NCBI RefSeq assembly: GCF_017307495.1
Contig: NZ_JAFKHE010000014.1
Coordinates: 1 to 64,000, forward strand
Origin: Devosia sp.
GTDB taxonomy: Bacteria > Pseudomonadota > Alphaproteobacteria > Rhizobiales > Devosiaceae
Direction: 5' to 3'
Length of the DNA stretch: 64,000 bases
This document shows positions 33,615 through 43,617 of this stretch, in pieces. The first letter of the stretch is position 1. Every line of letters begins with the position of its first letter. The notes below the pieces were generated by a model. It worked only from the letters and a program-made list of their open reading frames with translations. It did not search any database and was not told the origin of the DNA. The position numbers were made by a program, and so were the translations under genes.

Positions 33615-33746
33615 AAGGCCCCCTCACCCGCCGCTGACGCGGCGAGCACTCCCCAAGGGAGAGCTGGCATGGGGCGCCGGATGTGCAACAGTCGCACCTC
33701 TCCCTTGGGGGAGAGGTCGGCCCGAAGGGCCGGGTGAGGGGGCCTT
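33615..33746. repeat. Intergenic palindromic element between cobS and cobT
   Basis: The outer arms AAGGCCCCCTCACCCG (33615-33630) and CGGGTGAGGGGGCCTT (33731-33746) are exact reverse complements. Inner arms CTCCCCAAGGGAGAG and CTCTCCCTTGGGGGAG pair as well, so the unit can fold into a long cruciform. CCCTCACCC...GGGTGAGGG elements of this kind are dispersed in many Hyphomicrobiales genomes. Confidence 0.8.
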
Positions 33747-33777
33747 CCTCCCCGGCGAGATCGAACCGATAGAAGCC

Positions 33778-35670
33778 ATGGCCCCTCCCGCGCGCAATTC
33801 CAAGTCGAACAAGCCCGACACGACCCAGCCGTTCAAGACGGCGATGGGGGCGGCGGTTCGCGCCATCGGCAACAAGCGCGATCTCGAGGTGAGCTTTTCG
33901 GCCGACCGGCCGATCCTGACCTCGGACAAGGCGCGGCTCGCCAACCTGCCGCGCCTGCCCACGATGCGCGACATCGCCATCGCGCGCGGCCAGGGCGACG
34001 CCATGGCCATGCGGCTTGCCAGCCACGACCCGGAGACGCACCGCAGGCGCGCGCCCGCCGAACCGGAAGCGCGCGCCGCCTACGATGCTCTGGAACAGGC
34101 CCGCGTCGAGGCGCTGGGCTGCATCCGCATGCCCGGCATGACCGGCAATATCCACGAGATGCTGGAAGACCGCCTGTTCCGCCAGAACTTCGCCGAGGTC
34201 AGCGACAAGGCCGACGCCCCGCTGGCCGAGGCCCTTGGCCTGATCCTGCGCGAACGAGTGGCCGGGGTCGCCATCCCGCCCTCCGGCAACGCCATCGTCA
34301 ACCTGTGGAAGAGCGAGATCGAGGAGCGCGCCGGCACGTCCCTCACCACGCTGCTGACCAGGTTCGAGGACCAGGAACTGTTCAGCCGAGCCACCCGGCA
34401 GCTTCTGCGCGACCTCAACCTCGTGCCCGACAGCGATCTGGACGACGGCGAAAGCGACGACAGCGAGGGCGACGACGACCAGGACAACCAGCGCGGCCAG
34501 GACGACGAGAAGACGCCCGAGCAGGGCGAAGGCGAGAGCGAGGACGCCGAGGCCGACGAGGACCAGACGCCTGGACAATCCGAGCAGGAGGGCGAGGTGG
34601 AAGGCGCCGAGATGGACTTCACCGACGCCGACGAGGATGAATCCTCCGAGGCTGGTGAAGACCAGCCCAATCCGCCGCCGCCTGGCGCCAATGCCAAGGA
34701 ATTCCAGAACGCCTTCAACTACAAGGTGTTCACCCAGAAGTTCGACGAAGTCGTGCGCGCCCCGGACCTCTGCCCGCCCGAGGAACTGGACCAGTTGCGG
34801 GCGCTGCTCGATAAGCAGCTCGAGAACCTCGCCGGCGCCGTGGCACGGCTCGCCAACAAGCTGCAGCGGCGCCTGATGGCGCAGCAGAACCGCAGCTGGG
34901 AGTTCGACCTCGAGGAAGGCCTGCTCGACACGGCACGCCTGACCCGCGTCGTCACCGATCCGCTGCAGGCCCTGAGTTTCAAGGTCGAGCAGGACACCGA
35001 CTTCCGCGACACCGTGGTGACGCTGCTGCTCGACAATTCCGGCTCGATGCGCGGCCGACCGATCACCATCGCGGCGATCTGCGGCGACATCCTCGCCCGC
35101 ACGCTCGAGCGCTGCGGCGTCAAGGTCGAGATCCTCGGCTTCACCACCCGTGCCTGGAAGGGCGGCAAGAGCCGCGAGGCCTGGCTCGAGGCGGGACGCC
35201 CGCCCAATCCGGGCCGCGTCAACGACATCCGCCACATCATCTACAAGGCCGCGGACGAGCCCTGGCGGCACGCCCGGCGCAACCTCGGGCTGATGATGCG
35301 CGAAGGGCTGCTCAAGGAGAACATCGACGGCGAGGCGCTGCAGTGGGCGCACAAGCGCCTGCTCGGGCGGACTGAAAATCGCCGCATCCTGATGGTGATT
35401 TCCGACGGCGCCCCGGTTGATGATTCGACCCAGAGCGTCAACGCCGGCAACTATCTCGAGGCCCACTTGCGCCAGGTGATCGAAGAGATCGAAACCCGCT
35501 CGGCGGTGCAACTGGTCGCCATCGGCATCGGCCATGACGTGACGCGCTACTACCGCCGTGCCGTCACCCTGCTCGATGCCGAGGAGCTGGCCGGTGCGCT
35601 CACCGACGAGCTCGCCTCGCTGTTCGACGAGGAAGTGCCGGGCGCCCAGCGCAAGAGCCGCTACGGATGA
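33778..35670 (+). CDS. cobT: Aerobic cobaltochelatase subunit CobT
   Basis: 630 aa. The N-terminal half has [13 protein letters not shown] and helical segments. A highly acidic central region of about 100 residues (Asp/Glu/Gln repeats, about 215-300) is followed by a helical bundle. The C-terminal von Willebrand A domain has the MIDAS motif D419-N-S-G-S-M and [10 protein letters not shown]. CobT forms hexameric rings with CobS and contacts CobN. The acidic linker is typical of the family. The stop overlaps the start of the next gene (ATGA). Confidence 0.96.
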   Translation: MAPPARNSKSNKPDTTQPFKTAMGAAVRAIGNKRDLEVSFSADRPILTSDKARLANLPRLPTMRDIAIARGQGDAMAMRLASHDPETHRRRAPAEPEARAAYDALEQARVEALGCIRMPGMTGNIHEMLEDRLFRQNFAEVSDKADAPLAEALGLILRERVAGVAIPPSGNAIVNLWKSEIEERAGTSLTTLLTRFEDQELFSRATRQLLRDLNLVPDSDLDDGESDDSEGDDDQDNQRGQDDEKTPEQGEGESEDAEADEDQTPGQSEQEGEVEGAEMDFTDADEDESSEAGEDQPNPPPPGANAKEFQNAFNYKVFTQKFDEVVRAPDLCPPEELDQLRALLDKQLENLAGAVARLANKLQRRLMAQQNRSWEFDLEEGLLDTARLTRVVTDPLQALSFKVEQDTDFRDTVVTLLLDNSGSMRGRPITIAAICGDILARTLERCGVKVEILGFTTRAWKGGKSREAWLEAGRPPNPGRVNDIRHIIYKAADEPWRHARRNLGLMMREGLLKENIDGEALQWAHKRLLGRTENRRILMVISDGAPVDDSTQSVNAGNYLEAHLRQVIEEIETRSAVQLVAIGIGHDVTRYYRRAVTLLDAEELAGALTDELASLFDEEVPGAQRKSRYG

Positions 35671-36695
35671 GCTCGTCCCGGCGTGCCACGCGGCTTGCCG
35701 GAGCGGGCCTGCTAATCGTCAGTGCCGGCGCCGCCGTGCTGGCCGCGGCCGCCCTTGGGGTTCGCGCCGAGGAGCAGACGGTCACCGCCGTGCCGATCAA
35801 CACCTTCATGTCGGTCGCGATCGGGCAGCGCGTGCAAGGCCTCGTCTGGCGCGGCGGCATGGAGATGCAGAGCCAGGTCGACACCTTCGGCGGTCTTTCC
35901 GGCCTCGGCTTTACCGGTCCCGACAACAAGCTGGTCATGGTCTCGGACCGCGGCAACTTTGTCTCCGGACAGCTGCTCTATGATGAGGCGGCCCGCCCGA
36001 TCGGGCTCATCGGGGTCAGGATCGAGCCGATCCAGAACACCAAGGGCGCCGAGCTGCCGCGCGCCTATACCCGCGACGCCGAAGCCCTGGCGGTACTCAT
36101 GCGCGCCGGCCAGCCGAGCGCGGTCCGGGTCGGCTTCGAGAACCTTACCCGCGTTGCCGATTTCGCCCTGGTCGACGGCCGTCCGCAGGGCGCTGCCCGG
36201 GACGTTTCGATCCCGAAATGGCTGAGCGACACGCGTACCAACGAAACGCTGGAAGCGGTCTGCGTTGCCCCCGAGGCCTCCCCTATCGCCGGGTCCACCC
36301 TGCTGCTGACCGAGGGCATCATCGACGACGACGGGCAGCATTCGGCCTACCTGCTGGGCAAGAACGACAAGGGTCCGCTGAGCTACATCTCGGGCGCCGG
36401 CACCAATCCCACCGATTGCGCCTTCCTGCCCAATGGCGACCTGCTCGTGCTTGAACGCGGCATCGCGCTCCTCGCCTTCCAGATGCGCCTCGTGCGCATC
36501 CCGGCCGCCGAGGTGAAGGCCGGGGCCCACATGCAGGGCGAAGTGCTGCTGCAGACCGCCGGCGGCGACATCGACAACATGGAAGCACTCGCCGTGCATC
36601 AGGCGCCCGACGGCAGCACGCGCATCACGCTCGTCTCGGACAACAACTTCAACGACTGGGAGCGCAGCCTGCTCCTCGAGTTCAGCCTCGACTAG
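35667..36695 (+). CDS. Secreted esterase-like phytase-family protein
   Basis: 342 aa. An N-terminal signal or anchor ([22 protein letters not shown]) is followed by a beta-propeller-like domain with [65 protein letters not shown] and [10 protein letters not shown], ending in [18 protein letters not shown]. This is the family called esterase-like activity of phytase (PF13449). It overlaps the cobT stop by 4 bp, an arrangement commonly seen in Hyphomicrobiales although no link to B12 is known. The real substrate is not established for this family. Confidence 0.82.
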   Translation: MSSSRRATRLAGAGLLIVSAGAAVLAAAALGVRAEEQTVTAVPINTFMSVAIGQRVQGLVWRGGMEMQSQVDTFGGLSGLGFTGPDNKLVMVSDRGNFVSGQLLYDEAARPIGLIGVRIEPIQNTKGAELPRAYTRDAEALAVLMRAGQPSAVRVGFENLTRVADFALVDGRPQGAARDVSIPKWLSDTRTNETLEAVCVAPEASPIAGSTLLLTEGIIDDDGQHSAYLLGKNDKGPLSYISGAGTNPTDCAFLPNGDLLVLERGIALLAFQMRLVRIPAAEVKAGAHMQGEVLLQTAGGDIDNMEALAVHQAPDGSTRITLVSDNNFNDWERSLLLEFSLD

Positions 36696-37375
36696 GCGGC
36701 CCTGAGCGGCGGCAGCGGCATGAGCCTGCCCATCAGCGCCCGATAGGGTGCGAGCAGGAGCAGCGCGGCGAGGAACTTCACCAGGAAATCGCCGGTCGCC
36801 AGCGACAACCACAGCGGCACGTCGCCACCGACGCTGAGGAACGGCGCGGAAAAGCCGAGCGAGCCGTCCTCTCGCCCATAGATGCCGTCGACGAAGGCAA
36901 AGGCGGGCGCGAAGGCGATCGAGAAGAATATCGTGGTGTCGATGAGCGAGCCGAGCAGCGAGCCGGCCAGCGGCGGCAGGAACCAGTTCCTGCTGGCACG
37001 CAGGCGCGAGAACACCGAGATATCTAGCAGCTGACCGATGAGGAAGGCCGTCACCGATGCGGTGGCGATGCGCGCCGTGGTCGCCGGGGCGCCTCTCGCG
37101 TTCCAAGGCAGCGGGTTGAAGCTCAGGTAGAACGACAGCGCCACTGCCATGAGGAAGCCGACCACCACCACCAGTCGCGCCCGGGTCGCGCCGTCATAGC
37201 GGTTGGTCAGGTCCGTGACGAGGAAGGCGAAGGGATAGGTGAAGGCGCCCCAGGTCAGCAGGTCCTTCAGATTGAACGGGCCGAACTGCGCGTCGACCGG
37301 ATAGAGCACGAGAATATTGGACGCGGTAACAACCACGGCCATCGCGGCGAGCGCCGCGACGAAGCGAGCGAGCAT
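36692..37375 (-). CDS. yhhQ: YhhQ/VUT-family transporter (queuosine-precursor importer type)
   Basis: 227 aa, about six membrane helices. Characteristic phrases are ASNILVLYPV, DLLTWGAFTYPFAFLVTDLTNR, FLIGQLLDISVFSRLR and the Asp/Thr in GSLIDTTIFFSIAF. E. coli YhhQ imports preQ0 and preQ1; other members of the VUT family may carry related compounds. No preQ1 riboswitch is visible upstream. The end overlaps the phytase-like gene by 4 bp (convergent). It is the only queuosine-pathway candidate in the window apart from the TGT-fold protein 35 kb away. Confidence 0.82.
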   Translation of the reverse strand: MLARFVAALAAMAVVVTASNILVLYPVDAQFGPFNLKDLLTWGAFTYPFAFLVTDLTNRYDGATRARLVVVVGFLMAVALSFYLSFNPLPWNARGAPATTARIATASVTAFLIGQLLDISVFSRLRASRNWFLPPLAGSLLGSLIDTTIFFSIAFAPAFAFVDGIYGREDGSLGFSAPFLSVGGDVPLWLSLATGDFLVKFLAALLLLAPYRALMGRLMPLPPLRAA

Positions 37376-37460
37376 GATCCTGCACCTCTATAAGGGCCGC
37401 TAGCCGGCAGAAGACCGGGGCGGCAGTGGAGCCAAGGCTCCAGACGTTCTTCTAGTCTCG

Positions 37461-37540
37461 ATGTCATTCCCGCGAAAGCGGGAATCTCTGTTTGCGGTGC
37501 CTACCCCAAAAACGGAGATCCCCGCTTTCACGGTGATGAC
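37461..37540. repeat. Intergenic palindromic element with CCCGCGAAAGCGGG core
   Basis: ATGTCATTCCCGCGAAAGC with GGGAATCTC (37461-37487) is mirrored by GAGATCCCCGCTTTCACGG then TGATGAC (37515-37540). Both the inner palindrome and the outer arms can pair. This motif is a common dispersed repeat of alphaproteobacterial intergenic regions. Confidence 0.75.
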
Positions 37541-37575
37541 GCCAGGTGGGTGGGGCAGCGAGCGCCCAAAGCAAA

Positions 37576-37600
37576 ACCGCGCGCCCATGGGACGCGCGGT
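37576..37600 (-). terminator. Terminator of rpmB
   Basis: ACCGCGCG (37576-37583) pairs with CGCGCGGT (37593-37600) around CCCATGGGA. On the minus strand the stem is followed by TTTGC. It lies 24 bp after the rpmB stop. Confidence 0.7.
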
Positions 37601-37623
37601 TCGAAACTGGTATCGGCCGGCGC

Positions 37624-37908
37624 TTACGAAGCGAGCGCGGCGCGGACTTCCTTCTTGAGGTCCTGGGCGCGCAGGCTCAGCTCGTCGTCCGAGGCCTTAA
37701 GCAGGAAGGCATCGAGGCCGCCACGATGCTCGACCGAGCGCAGCGCGTTGGCCGAAATGCGCAGCTTGACCGTACGGCCGAGCGCATCGGACAGGAGCGA
37801 TACGTTGACGAGGTTGGGAAGGAAACGCCGGCGGGTGCGGTTGAGCGCGTGGCTCACCTTGTTCCCGACCATGACGCCCTTACCGGTGAGTTCGCAGCGG
37901 CGAGCCAT
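37624..37908 (-). CDS. rpmB: Ribosomal protein L28
   Basis: 94 aa from ATG 37908, with AGGAA before it; the much longer open frame upstream is not coding. Clear L28 features: [33 protein letters not shown] and [22 protein letters not shown]. It is a late-assembling component of the 50S subunit. The gene is monocistronic with its own terminator and divergent from the DUF3108 gene. Confidence 0.97.
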   Translation of the reverse strand: MARRCELTGKGVMVGNKVSHALNRTRRRFLPNLVNVSLLSDALGRTVKLRISANALRSVEHRGGLDAFLLKASDDELSLRAQDLKKEVRAALAS

Positions 37909-38103
37909 GTTGAGTTCCTGTAAAATGTCCCTTGGCGCGGGAGGATCCCGCGCAACGGGCTGTAGTCTGTTCTTGATTGCGTGCGCCTCCATAGAGAAAG
38001 AGGCCCGGACCGTCAAGCTTGTGAACTGGGATTGCCTTGCCAAGCGCCGCCTGCGGGCGGCATTTTGACCGCTGCACCGTGATTCGCCCCAAGGACCGTT
38101 GCC

Positions 38104-38898
38104 GTGTTCAGTGCCGCTTTCCGCAACGCCCTGCGCCTTGCGACCCTGGCTGTAGCCCTGGTCGGGCTTCCGGCTGCGGCCGAGGAAACCCGGACGCGCG
38201 CCGAGTACACGGTGACCATGGGCGGCACGCATATCGCCAACGTCACGATCATCCTCACCGACAACGGCAGCCAGTACGCGCTGGCCCTTGATGCCAAGAT
38301 CGCCGGCCTGGCCCAGTTGATCGCCAGCGGGTCGGCCAAGGCGAGTTCGGTCGGCACCTCGGGCCGGGATGGCCTGCACGCGCAGAAGTTCGACCTCCTG
38401 ACCCGCGCCGCGGGCGAGGAGTTCACCTCCGCCATCACCTATGCGAGCGGCAGCGTCGCCACCTTCAAGGTGGAGCCGCCGATTGTCGACAATATCGACC
38501 GCATCGCCATCGAGCGGAAGCAATTGGCCACCGCCACCGACATGATGGCGCCGTTCGTGCTGCGCGGCCCCGCCCTCGACAAGTCCTTGTGCAACAAGCA
38601 GATGCCCATCTTCACGGGGGTCGAGCGCTTCAACCTGTCGCTCAAGTACGTCAAGGACGACATGGCGACGTCCAGGCGCACGGGCTACCAGGGTCCGCTG
38701 GTGCTGTGCAGCGTGCACTACACGCCGATCTCGGGGCACTACACTTACAACGAGATCACCAACTACCTGGCGCAGAACGAGCGCATCCTGATCTGGTTCG
38801 CACCGCTGAAGCTCGCCGGTACCTATATCCCCTACCGCGCCCTGATCACCACCGAGGCCGGCGACCTGTCAGTGGTGCTGACCGACCTGACCGAGTGA
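38104..38898 (+). CDS. DUF3108-family secreted protein
   Basis: 264 aa from GTG 38104. A signal peptide ([19 protein letters not shown]) is followed by a beta-rich domain: [76 protein letters not shown] and [33 protein letters not shown]. These fit DUF3108, a periplasmic domain of unknown function commonly encoded beside rpmB and the following helicase in Hyphomicrobiales. Two Cys (SLCNKQ, VLCSVH) may form a disulfide. About 195 bp separate it from the divergent rpmB start. Confidence 0.82.
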   Translation: MFSAAFRNALRLATLAVALVGLPAAAEETRTRAEYTVTMGGTHIANVTIILTDNGSQYALALDAKIAGLAQLIASGSAKASSVGTSGRDGLHAQKFDLLTRAAGEEFTSAITYASGSVATFKVEPPIVDNIDRIAIERKQLATATDMMAPFVLRGPALDKSLCNKQMPIFTGVERFNLSLKYVKDDMATSRRTGYQGPLVLCSVHYTPISGHYTYNEITNYLAQNERILIWFAPLKLAGTYIPYRALITTEAGDLSVVLTDLTE

Positions 38899-39556
38899 TT
38901 TTGAACGCTGATGGACAGCGCCTGAACCTCTGCTCCAGCTCATTTTGACGTCGGCAAGCCCATCAACGCGCTCATGATTTGACCTGCCGCCCCGGACCGT
39001 TGGCAACAGACCGCAGTCCCCGGCGCCGAGCACCTTCACCGAAGCTCGACGGCCGGCGGCGGGAAATCACCGCCTCGAAATGACTTCCCGAGGCGCCCCC
39101 CGAAAATCATGGTTAACGAACCCCTACCGAAATCGACGTGCCAAAGCGGGACGGTCAACGGCTTTATTGCCAACGCGGCGCCTCGAGGGCCCCGGCGCAC
39201 GGCACTCCGTCTCTCAATCTTCGAAGAAACTTCGCCCGACGCTCGTTTATGCCTCGTTCACACTTCGCCGATTCGACGGCAAAACCGGCCAAAATCAACC
39301 ACTTGGCAACAATGTTGAACGGCCGGCCGGGCCTTCTTCGGGACTCGTCGCAGGATTGCCGCCTGCTTGCGGCACACTCGTTGCCTCACCCACCAGATGC
39401 AGTGGGGAACAAACCCGGATTCGTGAGTCGCAACCGATTCCTTTCCGGTTTGTTCCCGGTTTGGACCAATATTTAACGCGGGCGCCGGCACAGGGCACGG
39501 ATTGTTCCTGAACGAGACACTCGTCGTTTGCCCTCCGATCACCTAAATAGGGCGTG
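38899..39556. other. Gene-free stretch between the DUF3108 gene and the helicase
   Basis: No credible coding sequence is seen in these ~650 bp; open frames here lack ribosome sites and family resemblance. Near 39071-39094 CGCCTCG and CGAGGCG pair around about 10 bases. The stretch should also contain the helicase promoter. Confidence 0.4.
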
Positions 39557-42500
39557 ATGACTGCCATTTCCGCCTCCTCGCTCAAGGCGATCCTTGGGCC
39601 AACCAACACCGGCAAGACCTTCTTCGCCATCGAACGGATGCTGGCGCATCGCTCGGGCATGATCGGCCTGCCGCTCAGGCTGCTAGCGCGCGAGGTCTAC
39701 CAAAAGGTGGTCGACCGCATCGGCGCCCAGCACGTGGCGCTGGTCACGGGCGAAGAACGCATCGTGCCCGCCAAGGCGCGCTACTGGGTGTGCACGGTCG
39801 AAGCCATGCCGCTCGACGTGCCGGTCGAATGCGTGGCCATCGACGAGATCCAGGTGGCGACCGATTTCGACCGCGGCCATGTCTTCACCAACCGGATCCT
39901 GCATGCCCGCGGCCTCAGCGAGACGCTGCTGCTCGGCTCGGCAACCATGGCGCCGCTGGTCCGCGCGCTCCTGCCGGGTGTCGAGATCATCCACCGGCCG
40001 CGCTTCTCGGAGCTGCTCTATGCCGGATCCAAGAAGATCAGCCGCCAGCCCAAGCGCTCGGCCATCGTCGCCTTCTCCGCCAGCCAGGTCTACGCCATCG
40101 CCGAACTGATCCGGCGCGAGCGCGGCGGCGCGGCGGTGGTGATGGGCGCACTGAGTCCGCGCACGCGAAATGCCCAGGTCGACATGTACCAGAACGGCGA
40201 CGTCGACTTTCTCGTCGCCACCGACGCCATCGGCATGGGCCTCAATCTCGACGTGCACCATGTCGCCTTCGCCGACGACCACAAGTTCGACGGCCACCAG
40301 ACGCGGCCCCTGACCCCGGCCGAGTTCGGCCAGATCGCCGGCCGCGCCGGCCGCCACATGCACAACGGCAGCTTCGGGGTGACCGGCAATGCCCCCGAGT
40401 TCGAGGACGAGCTGATCAAGCAGCTCGAGATGCATGACTTCGAGCCGGTACGCGTCATCCAGTGGCGCAACCACGAGCTCGACTTCGCCTCGATCGAGGC
40501 CCTGCACGCGAGTCTCGACCGCACCCCGCCCGTCCGCGCCCTCACCCGCGTGCCCGTCGCCACCGACCAGCACGCGCTCGAGTTCACCGCCCGCAACGAA
40601 GCCGGCGCGCTGGCGCGAGGCGACGAGGCGGTCCGGATGCTCTGGGAATGCTGCGGCATCCCGGACTATCGCGACATCTCGCCGGCCCAGCACGGCGAGA
40701 TCATCACCCGCATCTACCTCGACCTGCGCCGGCATGGGCATGTCGACGCCGACTGGATTGCCGAGCAGGTGCGGTTCTGCGACAATGTGACAGGCGACAT
40801 CGACACCTTGTCCAACCGGATCAAGCAAATCCGGACTTGGACATTTGTCGCCAACCGCAAGAACTGGCTAGAAGACCCCGCATATTGGCGCGAAAAGACC
40901 CGCGACATCGAGGACCGGCTGAGCGACGCCCTGCACGAGCGTCTGACGCAGCGCTTCGTCGACCGCCGCACTTCGGTGCTCATGCGCCATCTGAGAGACA
41001 AGCATATGGTATCGCCTGAAATAAACGACCTCGGCGAAGTGAGCCTGGAAGGCCACCTGATCGGCTCCATCGAAGGCTTCCGCTTTACCCTGGCCCGATC
41101 CGAGGGCGGCGATGCCAAGGGCGTGGCGACCGCCGCCGCGCAGGTGGTGGCGCCCGAGATCGCGCGCCGCGCCGAACGCGTGGCGGGAGCGCCCAACGAG
41201 GAGTTCGTGCTCGCCACCGACGGCTATGTGCGCTGGCGCGGTCAGGTGATCGCCAACCTCGCCGAGGGCGAGCAGCTGCTGACCCCGCGACTCATCGTCC
41301 TCGCCGACGAGAACCTCACCGGCCCCGACCTCGAGCGCGTGCAGGACCGGCTGAACCTGTGGCTGCGGCACCTGATCAACACCCAGCTCGAGGCCGTTCT
41401 GGCGCTGGAAGCGCCGGCCGAGATCGAGGGCACGGCGCGCGGCCTCGCCTACCGGCTCTACGAGAGCCTAGGCATCATTCCGCGCGGCGCGGTCGCCGAC
41501 GAGGTCAAGGGCCTCGACCAGGACGAGCGCGGCAAGCTCAGAAAGCTCGGCGTCAAGTTCGGCGCCTACCACATCTACGTACCGGCCAGCCTGAAGCCGG
41601 CGCCGCGTGAGCTGGCCCTGATTCTGTATGCCCTCAAGCATGGCGGGGTGCGCCAGCCCGGCGTCACCGAACTGCCGCAGATCGTGCTCTCGGGCCGCAC
41701 CAGCTTCCTCATCGATCCCGAGGTCGACACCAAGCTCTACGAGCTCGCCGGCTTCAAGGTCGCCGGCCGCCGCGCCGTGCGCGTCGACATCCTCGAGCGC
41801 CTGGCCGACATCATCCGTCCGCTGATCGCGCTGAACCCCGCGACGCACCAGGGGGAACTGCCGGCCGGCGCCGCCGAGGGCAACGGCTTCCGCGTCACCG
41901 TCGAGATGACCTCGCTGCTGGGTACGGCGGGCGAGGACTTCGCCTCGATCCTCACTTCGCTCGGCTATCGCGTGCGCCGCACGCCCAAGGCCGCCATTGC
42001 CGCTCCTGAGGCGGCAGCGCTCGCACCCCCGGCAGCCGAAACCGCTGCCGCCGAGGTCCCAGAAGCTTCGGCTGCGCCGGCCACGGAGGCCGCCGTGAAC
42101 GCCGAGGCCGCCACCCCCGTCGAAGGCGCGGCGCCGGCCGCCGCCGCGCTCGAAGAAACGGCAGCCGTCGAAACCGCGACCGCCGATCTCGGCGCGCCGG
42201 CTCCCGCCGTTCAGGCCGAGAGCGACAAGCCTGCCGAGCCCGAGTTCGACGAAGTCTGGTTCCCGGCCGGTCGCCGTCCCGACAATGCGCGCCACAACAG
42301 CAACCGCAGTCGCACGCCGCGCCCGGACGGCGCCGAAGCCACGGCCGATGGCGGCAAGCCGCCGCGCTCTTTCCGCCGCCCCGATCGCGAGCCCGCAGGC
42401 GACGGCAAGCCGGGCGGCCGGCCGCGCCTCGAAGGCCGCCGCGACGAGCAGCGCAAGCCGTTCGACAACAAGGGCAAGTCCAGCGGCAAGCGTTTCGACA

Positions 42501-42616
42501 AGCCGCGCGAGGACTGGAAGGAACATCGGCCCCGCGAGGATCGCAAGCCTGCGACCCTCGACCCGAACTCACCCTGGGCTGCCCTCGCCGCGCTTCGGAA
42601 CCCCAAGAGCGAGTAG
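39557..42616 (+). CDS. Suv3-like superfamily 2 RNA helicase
   Basis: 1019 aa from ATG 39557 (GTG 39554 is adjacent). The helicase core has Walker A GPTNTGKT, motif II DEIQ (CVAIDEIQVATDFDRG), motif III GSAT, a second RecA domain with VVMGALSPRTRNAQVDMYQNGDVDFLVATDAIGMGLN, and QIAGRAGRHMHNGSFGVTG. This matches the mitochondrial Suv3-type family found in alphaproteobacteria. The last 260 residues are low-complexity: an Ala/Glu-rich stretch (about 815-900), then an Arg/Lys/Pro-rich basic tail that may bind RNA or the degradosome. A role in RNA turnover or ribosome maturation is inferred from family. The S4-domain gene follows after 6 bp. Confidence 0.93.
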   Translation: MTAISASSLKAILGPTNTGKTFFAIERMLAHRSGMIGLPLRLLAREVYQKVVDRIGAQHVALVTGEERIVPAKARYWVCTVEAMPLDVPVECVAIDEIQVATDFDRGHVFTNRILHARGLSETLLLGSATMAPLVRALLPGVEIIHRPRFSELLYAGSKKISRQPKRSAIVAFSASQVYAIAELIRRERGGAAVVMGALSPRTRNAQVDMYQNGDVDFLVATDAIGMGLNLDVHHVAFADDHKFDGHQTRPLTPAEFGQIAGRAGRHMHNGSFGVTGNAPEFEDELIKQLEMHDFEPVRVIQWRNHELDFASIEALHASLDRTPPVRALTRVPVATDQHALEFTARNEAGALARGDEAVRMLWECCGIPDYRDISPAQHGEIITRIYLDLRRHGHVDADWIAEQVRFCDNVTGDIDTLSNRIKQIRTWTFVANRKNWLEDPAYWREKTRDIEDRLSDALHERLTQRFVDRRTSVLMRHLRDKHMVSPEINDLGEVSLEGHLIGSIEGFRFTLARSEGGDAKGVATAAAQVVAPEIARRAERVAGAPNEEFVLATDGYVRWRGQVIANLAEGEQLLTPRLIVLADENLTGPDLERVQDRLNLWLRHLINTQLEAVLALEAPAEIEGTARGLAYRLYESLGIIPRGAVADEVKGLDQDERGKLRKLGVKFGAYHIYVPASLKPAPRELALILYALKHGGVRQPGVTELPQIVLSGRTSFLIDPEVDTKLYELAGFKVAGRRAVRVDILERLADIIRPLIALNPATHQGELPAGAAEGNGFRVTVEMTSLLGTAGEDFASILTSLGYRVRRTPKAAIAAPEAAALAPPAAETAAAEVPEASAAPATEAAVNAEAATPVEGAAPAAAALEETAAVETATADLGAPAPAVQAESDKPAEPEFDEVWFPAGRRPDNARHNSNRSRTPRPDGAEATADGGKPPRSFRRPDREPAGDGKPGGRPRLEGRRDEQRKPFDNKGKSSGKRFDKPREDWKEHRPREDRKPATLDPNSPWAALAALRNPKSE

Positions 42617-42622
42617 CCGCGC

Positions 42623-43012
42623 TTGGAGAAGCAACGGCTCGACCGGTGGCTGTTCTTCTCCCGCGCCGTCAAGTCGCGGACCCTGGCGCAGAAGCTCATC
42701 GAGGCGGGCGCCATCCGGGTCAACTCCGAACGCACCGACAAGGCCGACCTGAAGGTCGGCCCGGGCGACGTGCTGACCATGACGGTGCACTCCCGCCTGC
42801 TCGTCTGGCGCATCCTCGATGCCGGCGAACGGCGCGGCCCGGCAACCGAGGCGGCGACCCTGTACGAGGACCTGTCGCCGCCGCCTGTCCCACGCGAGCA
42901 GCAGCCATTGCCGCTGGCCGCCCGCCAGCCCGGGGCCGGCCGACCCACCAAGAAGGAGCGGCGCCAGATCGACCGCCTGCGCTCGGACGAGGGCGAGGAC
43001 AGCGAAGACTAG
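42623..43012 (+). CDS. S4-domain RNA-binding protein (Hsp15/YrfH type)
   Basis: 129 aa from TTG 42623, the only start that includes the whole S4 domain (RLDRWLFFSRAVKSRTLAQKLIEAGAIRVNSERTDKADLKVGPGD). A Pro-rich linker and a very charged tail (RPTKKERRQIDRLRSDEGEDSED) follow. Hsp15 binds stalled 50S-nascent chain complexes. The gene is 6 bp behind the helicase and probably cotranscribed. Its end overlaps the convergent antitoxin gene by 4 bp. Confidence 0.88.
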   Translation: MEKQRLDRWLFFSRAVKSRTLAQKLIEAGAIRVNSERTDKADLKVGPGDVLTMTVHSRLLVWRILDAGERRGPATEAATLYEDLSPPPVPREQQPLPLAARQPGAGRPTKKERRQIDRLRSDEGEDSED

Positions 43013-43293
43013 GCGGCGCGGGTCGGCAGCTTGCTGATTGCCTCTCCGACCTGCTGCTCCGCCAGGCGCAATTCGTAGATCTTCTGCAGGTTCAGCCAGA
43101 ATTCGGCGCTGCTGCCGAACCAGTGCCCCAGCCTCAGGGCCGTATCAGCTGAAATGCTGCGCTGCCCGTTGATGATCGACGTGATCCTGTTGACTGGAAC
43201 CTCGAGCTGGCGGGCCAGTTCGGCGGCCGACAGACCCAGTTCAGAGAGTTCTTCGGCCAGATGCTCACCGGGGTGGATGGGGCTGCGGGGCAT
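43009..43293 (-). CDS. higA: HigA-type antitoxin, XRE family
   Basis: 94 aa from ATG 43293, seven bases after AGGAG; the ATG at 43299 is too close to that site. The N-terminal IHPGEHLAEELSELGLSAAELARQLEVP and NRITSIINGQRSISADTALRLGHWFG form the helix-turn-helix typical of HigA. The C-terminal part (AEFWLNLQKIYELRLAEQ) is the dimer region. The toxin gene lies upstream, the inverted order that defines higBA. HigA should bind the palindrome at 43604-43617 and repress both genes. Confidence 0.93.
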   Translation of the reverse strand: MPRSPIHPGEHLAEELSELGLSAAELARQLEVPVNRITSIINGQRSISADTALRLGHWFGSSAEFWLNLQKIYELRLAEQQVGEAISKLPTRAA

Positions 43294-43303
43294 TGGCATA
43301 CTC

Positions 43304-43588
43304 CTAGTGATAGTCCACGATCTCGACATTGACCGGTCCGGCCGACCCCGCAGGCCATTCAAAGCAAAGGCGCCACTGGTCGTTGATCCGGATGCTGTAC
43401 TGACCGGCGCGGTCACCCCTCAGGGCTTCAAGTCGATTGCCCGGCAGCGCGGCCAGGTCTTGTAGTGCAGTCGCCGCCTCGAGCCGATCCAGCCGCAGCT
43501 CTGCCTGGCGCGCGAAACCGGAGAACTCCCTGACGTGGTCGCCCGACGCAAAGCGTTCCGTACGTCGGTCGCGATAGCTGACGATCAT
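43304..43588 (-). CDS. higB: HigB/RelE-type mRNA-interferase toxin
   Basis: 94 aa. Its sequence fits the HigB branch of RelE toxins: MIVSYRDRRTERFASGD, RLDRLEAATALQDLAALPGNRLEALRGDRAGQYSIRINDQWRLCFEW and NVEIVDYH. The basic residues of the RelE active surface (R48-like LEALRGD, R in SIRINDQWRLCF) are present. It would cut mRNA on the ribosome when not bound by HigA. The toxin stop TAG forms part of the antitoxin ribosome site. Confidence 0.93.
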   Translation of the reverse strand: MIVSYRDRRTERFASGDHVREFSGFARQAELRLDRLEAATALQDLAALPGNRLEALRGDRAGQYSIRINDQWRLCFEWPAGSAGPVNVEIVDYH

Positions 43589-43603
43589 CCGGAATAACCT
43601 TAC

Positions 43604-43617
43604 GCATTACGTAATGC
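43604..43617. promoter_or_regulatory. higBA operator
   Basis: GCATTACGTAATGC is a perfect 14-bp palindrome, 15 bp before the toxin start codon and overlapping a TATGCAT-like -10 on the minus strand. Position and symmetry fit autorepression by HigA. Confidence 0.75.

Noticed and set aside
33505..35535. 676-codon minus-strand open frame
   Set aside because: Antisense to cobT over its whole useful length, with no domain visible.
592..37375. A functional link between the TGT-like protein and the YhhQ-type preQ importer
   Set aside because: They are 35 kb apart, on opposite strands and in different (accessory versus core) contexts; only a general pathway connection can be suggested.
37376..37460. 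preQ1 riboswitch upstream of the YhhQ-type gene
   Set aside because: No compact pseudoknot-type sequence with the A-rich tail is visible before the start codon.
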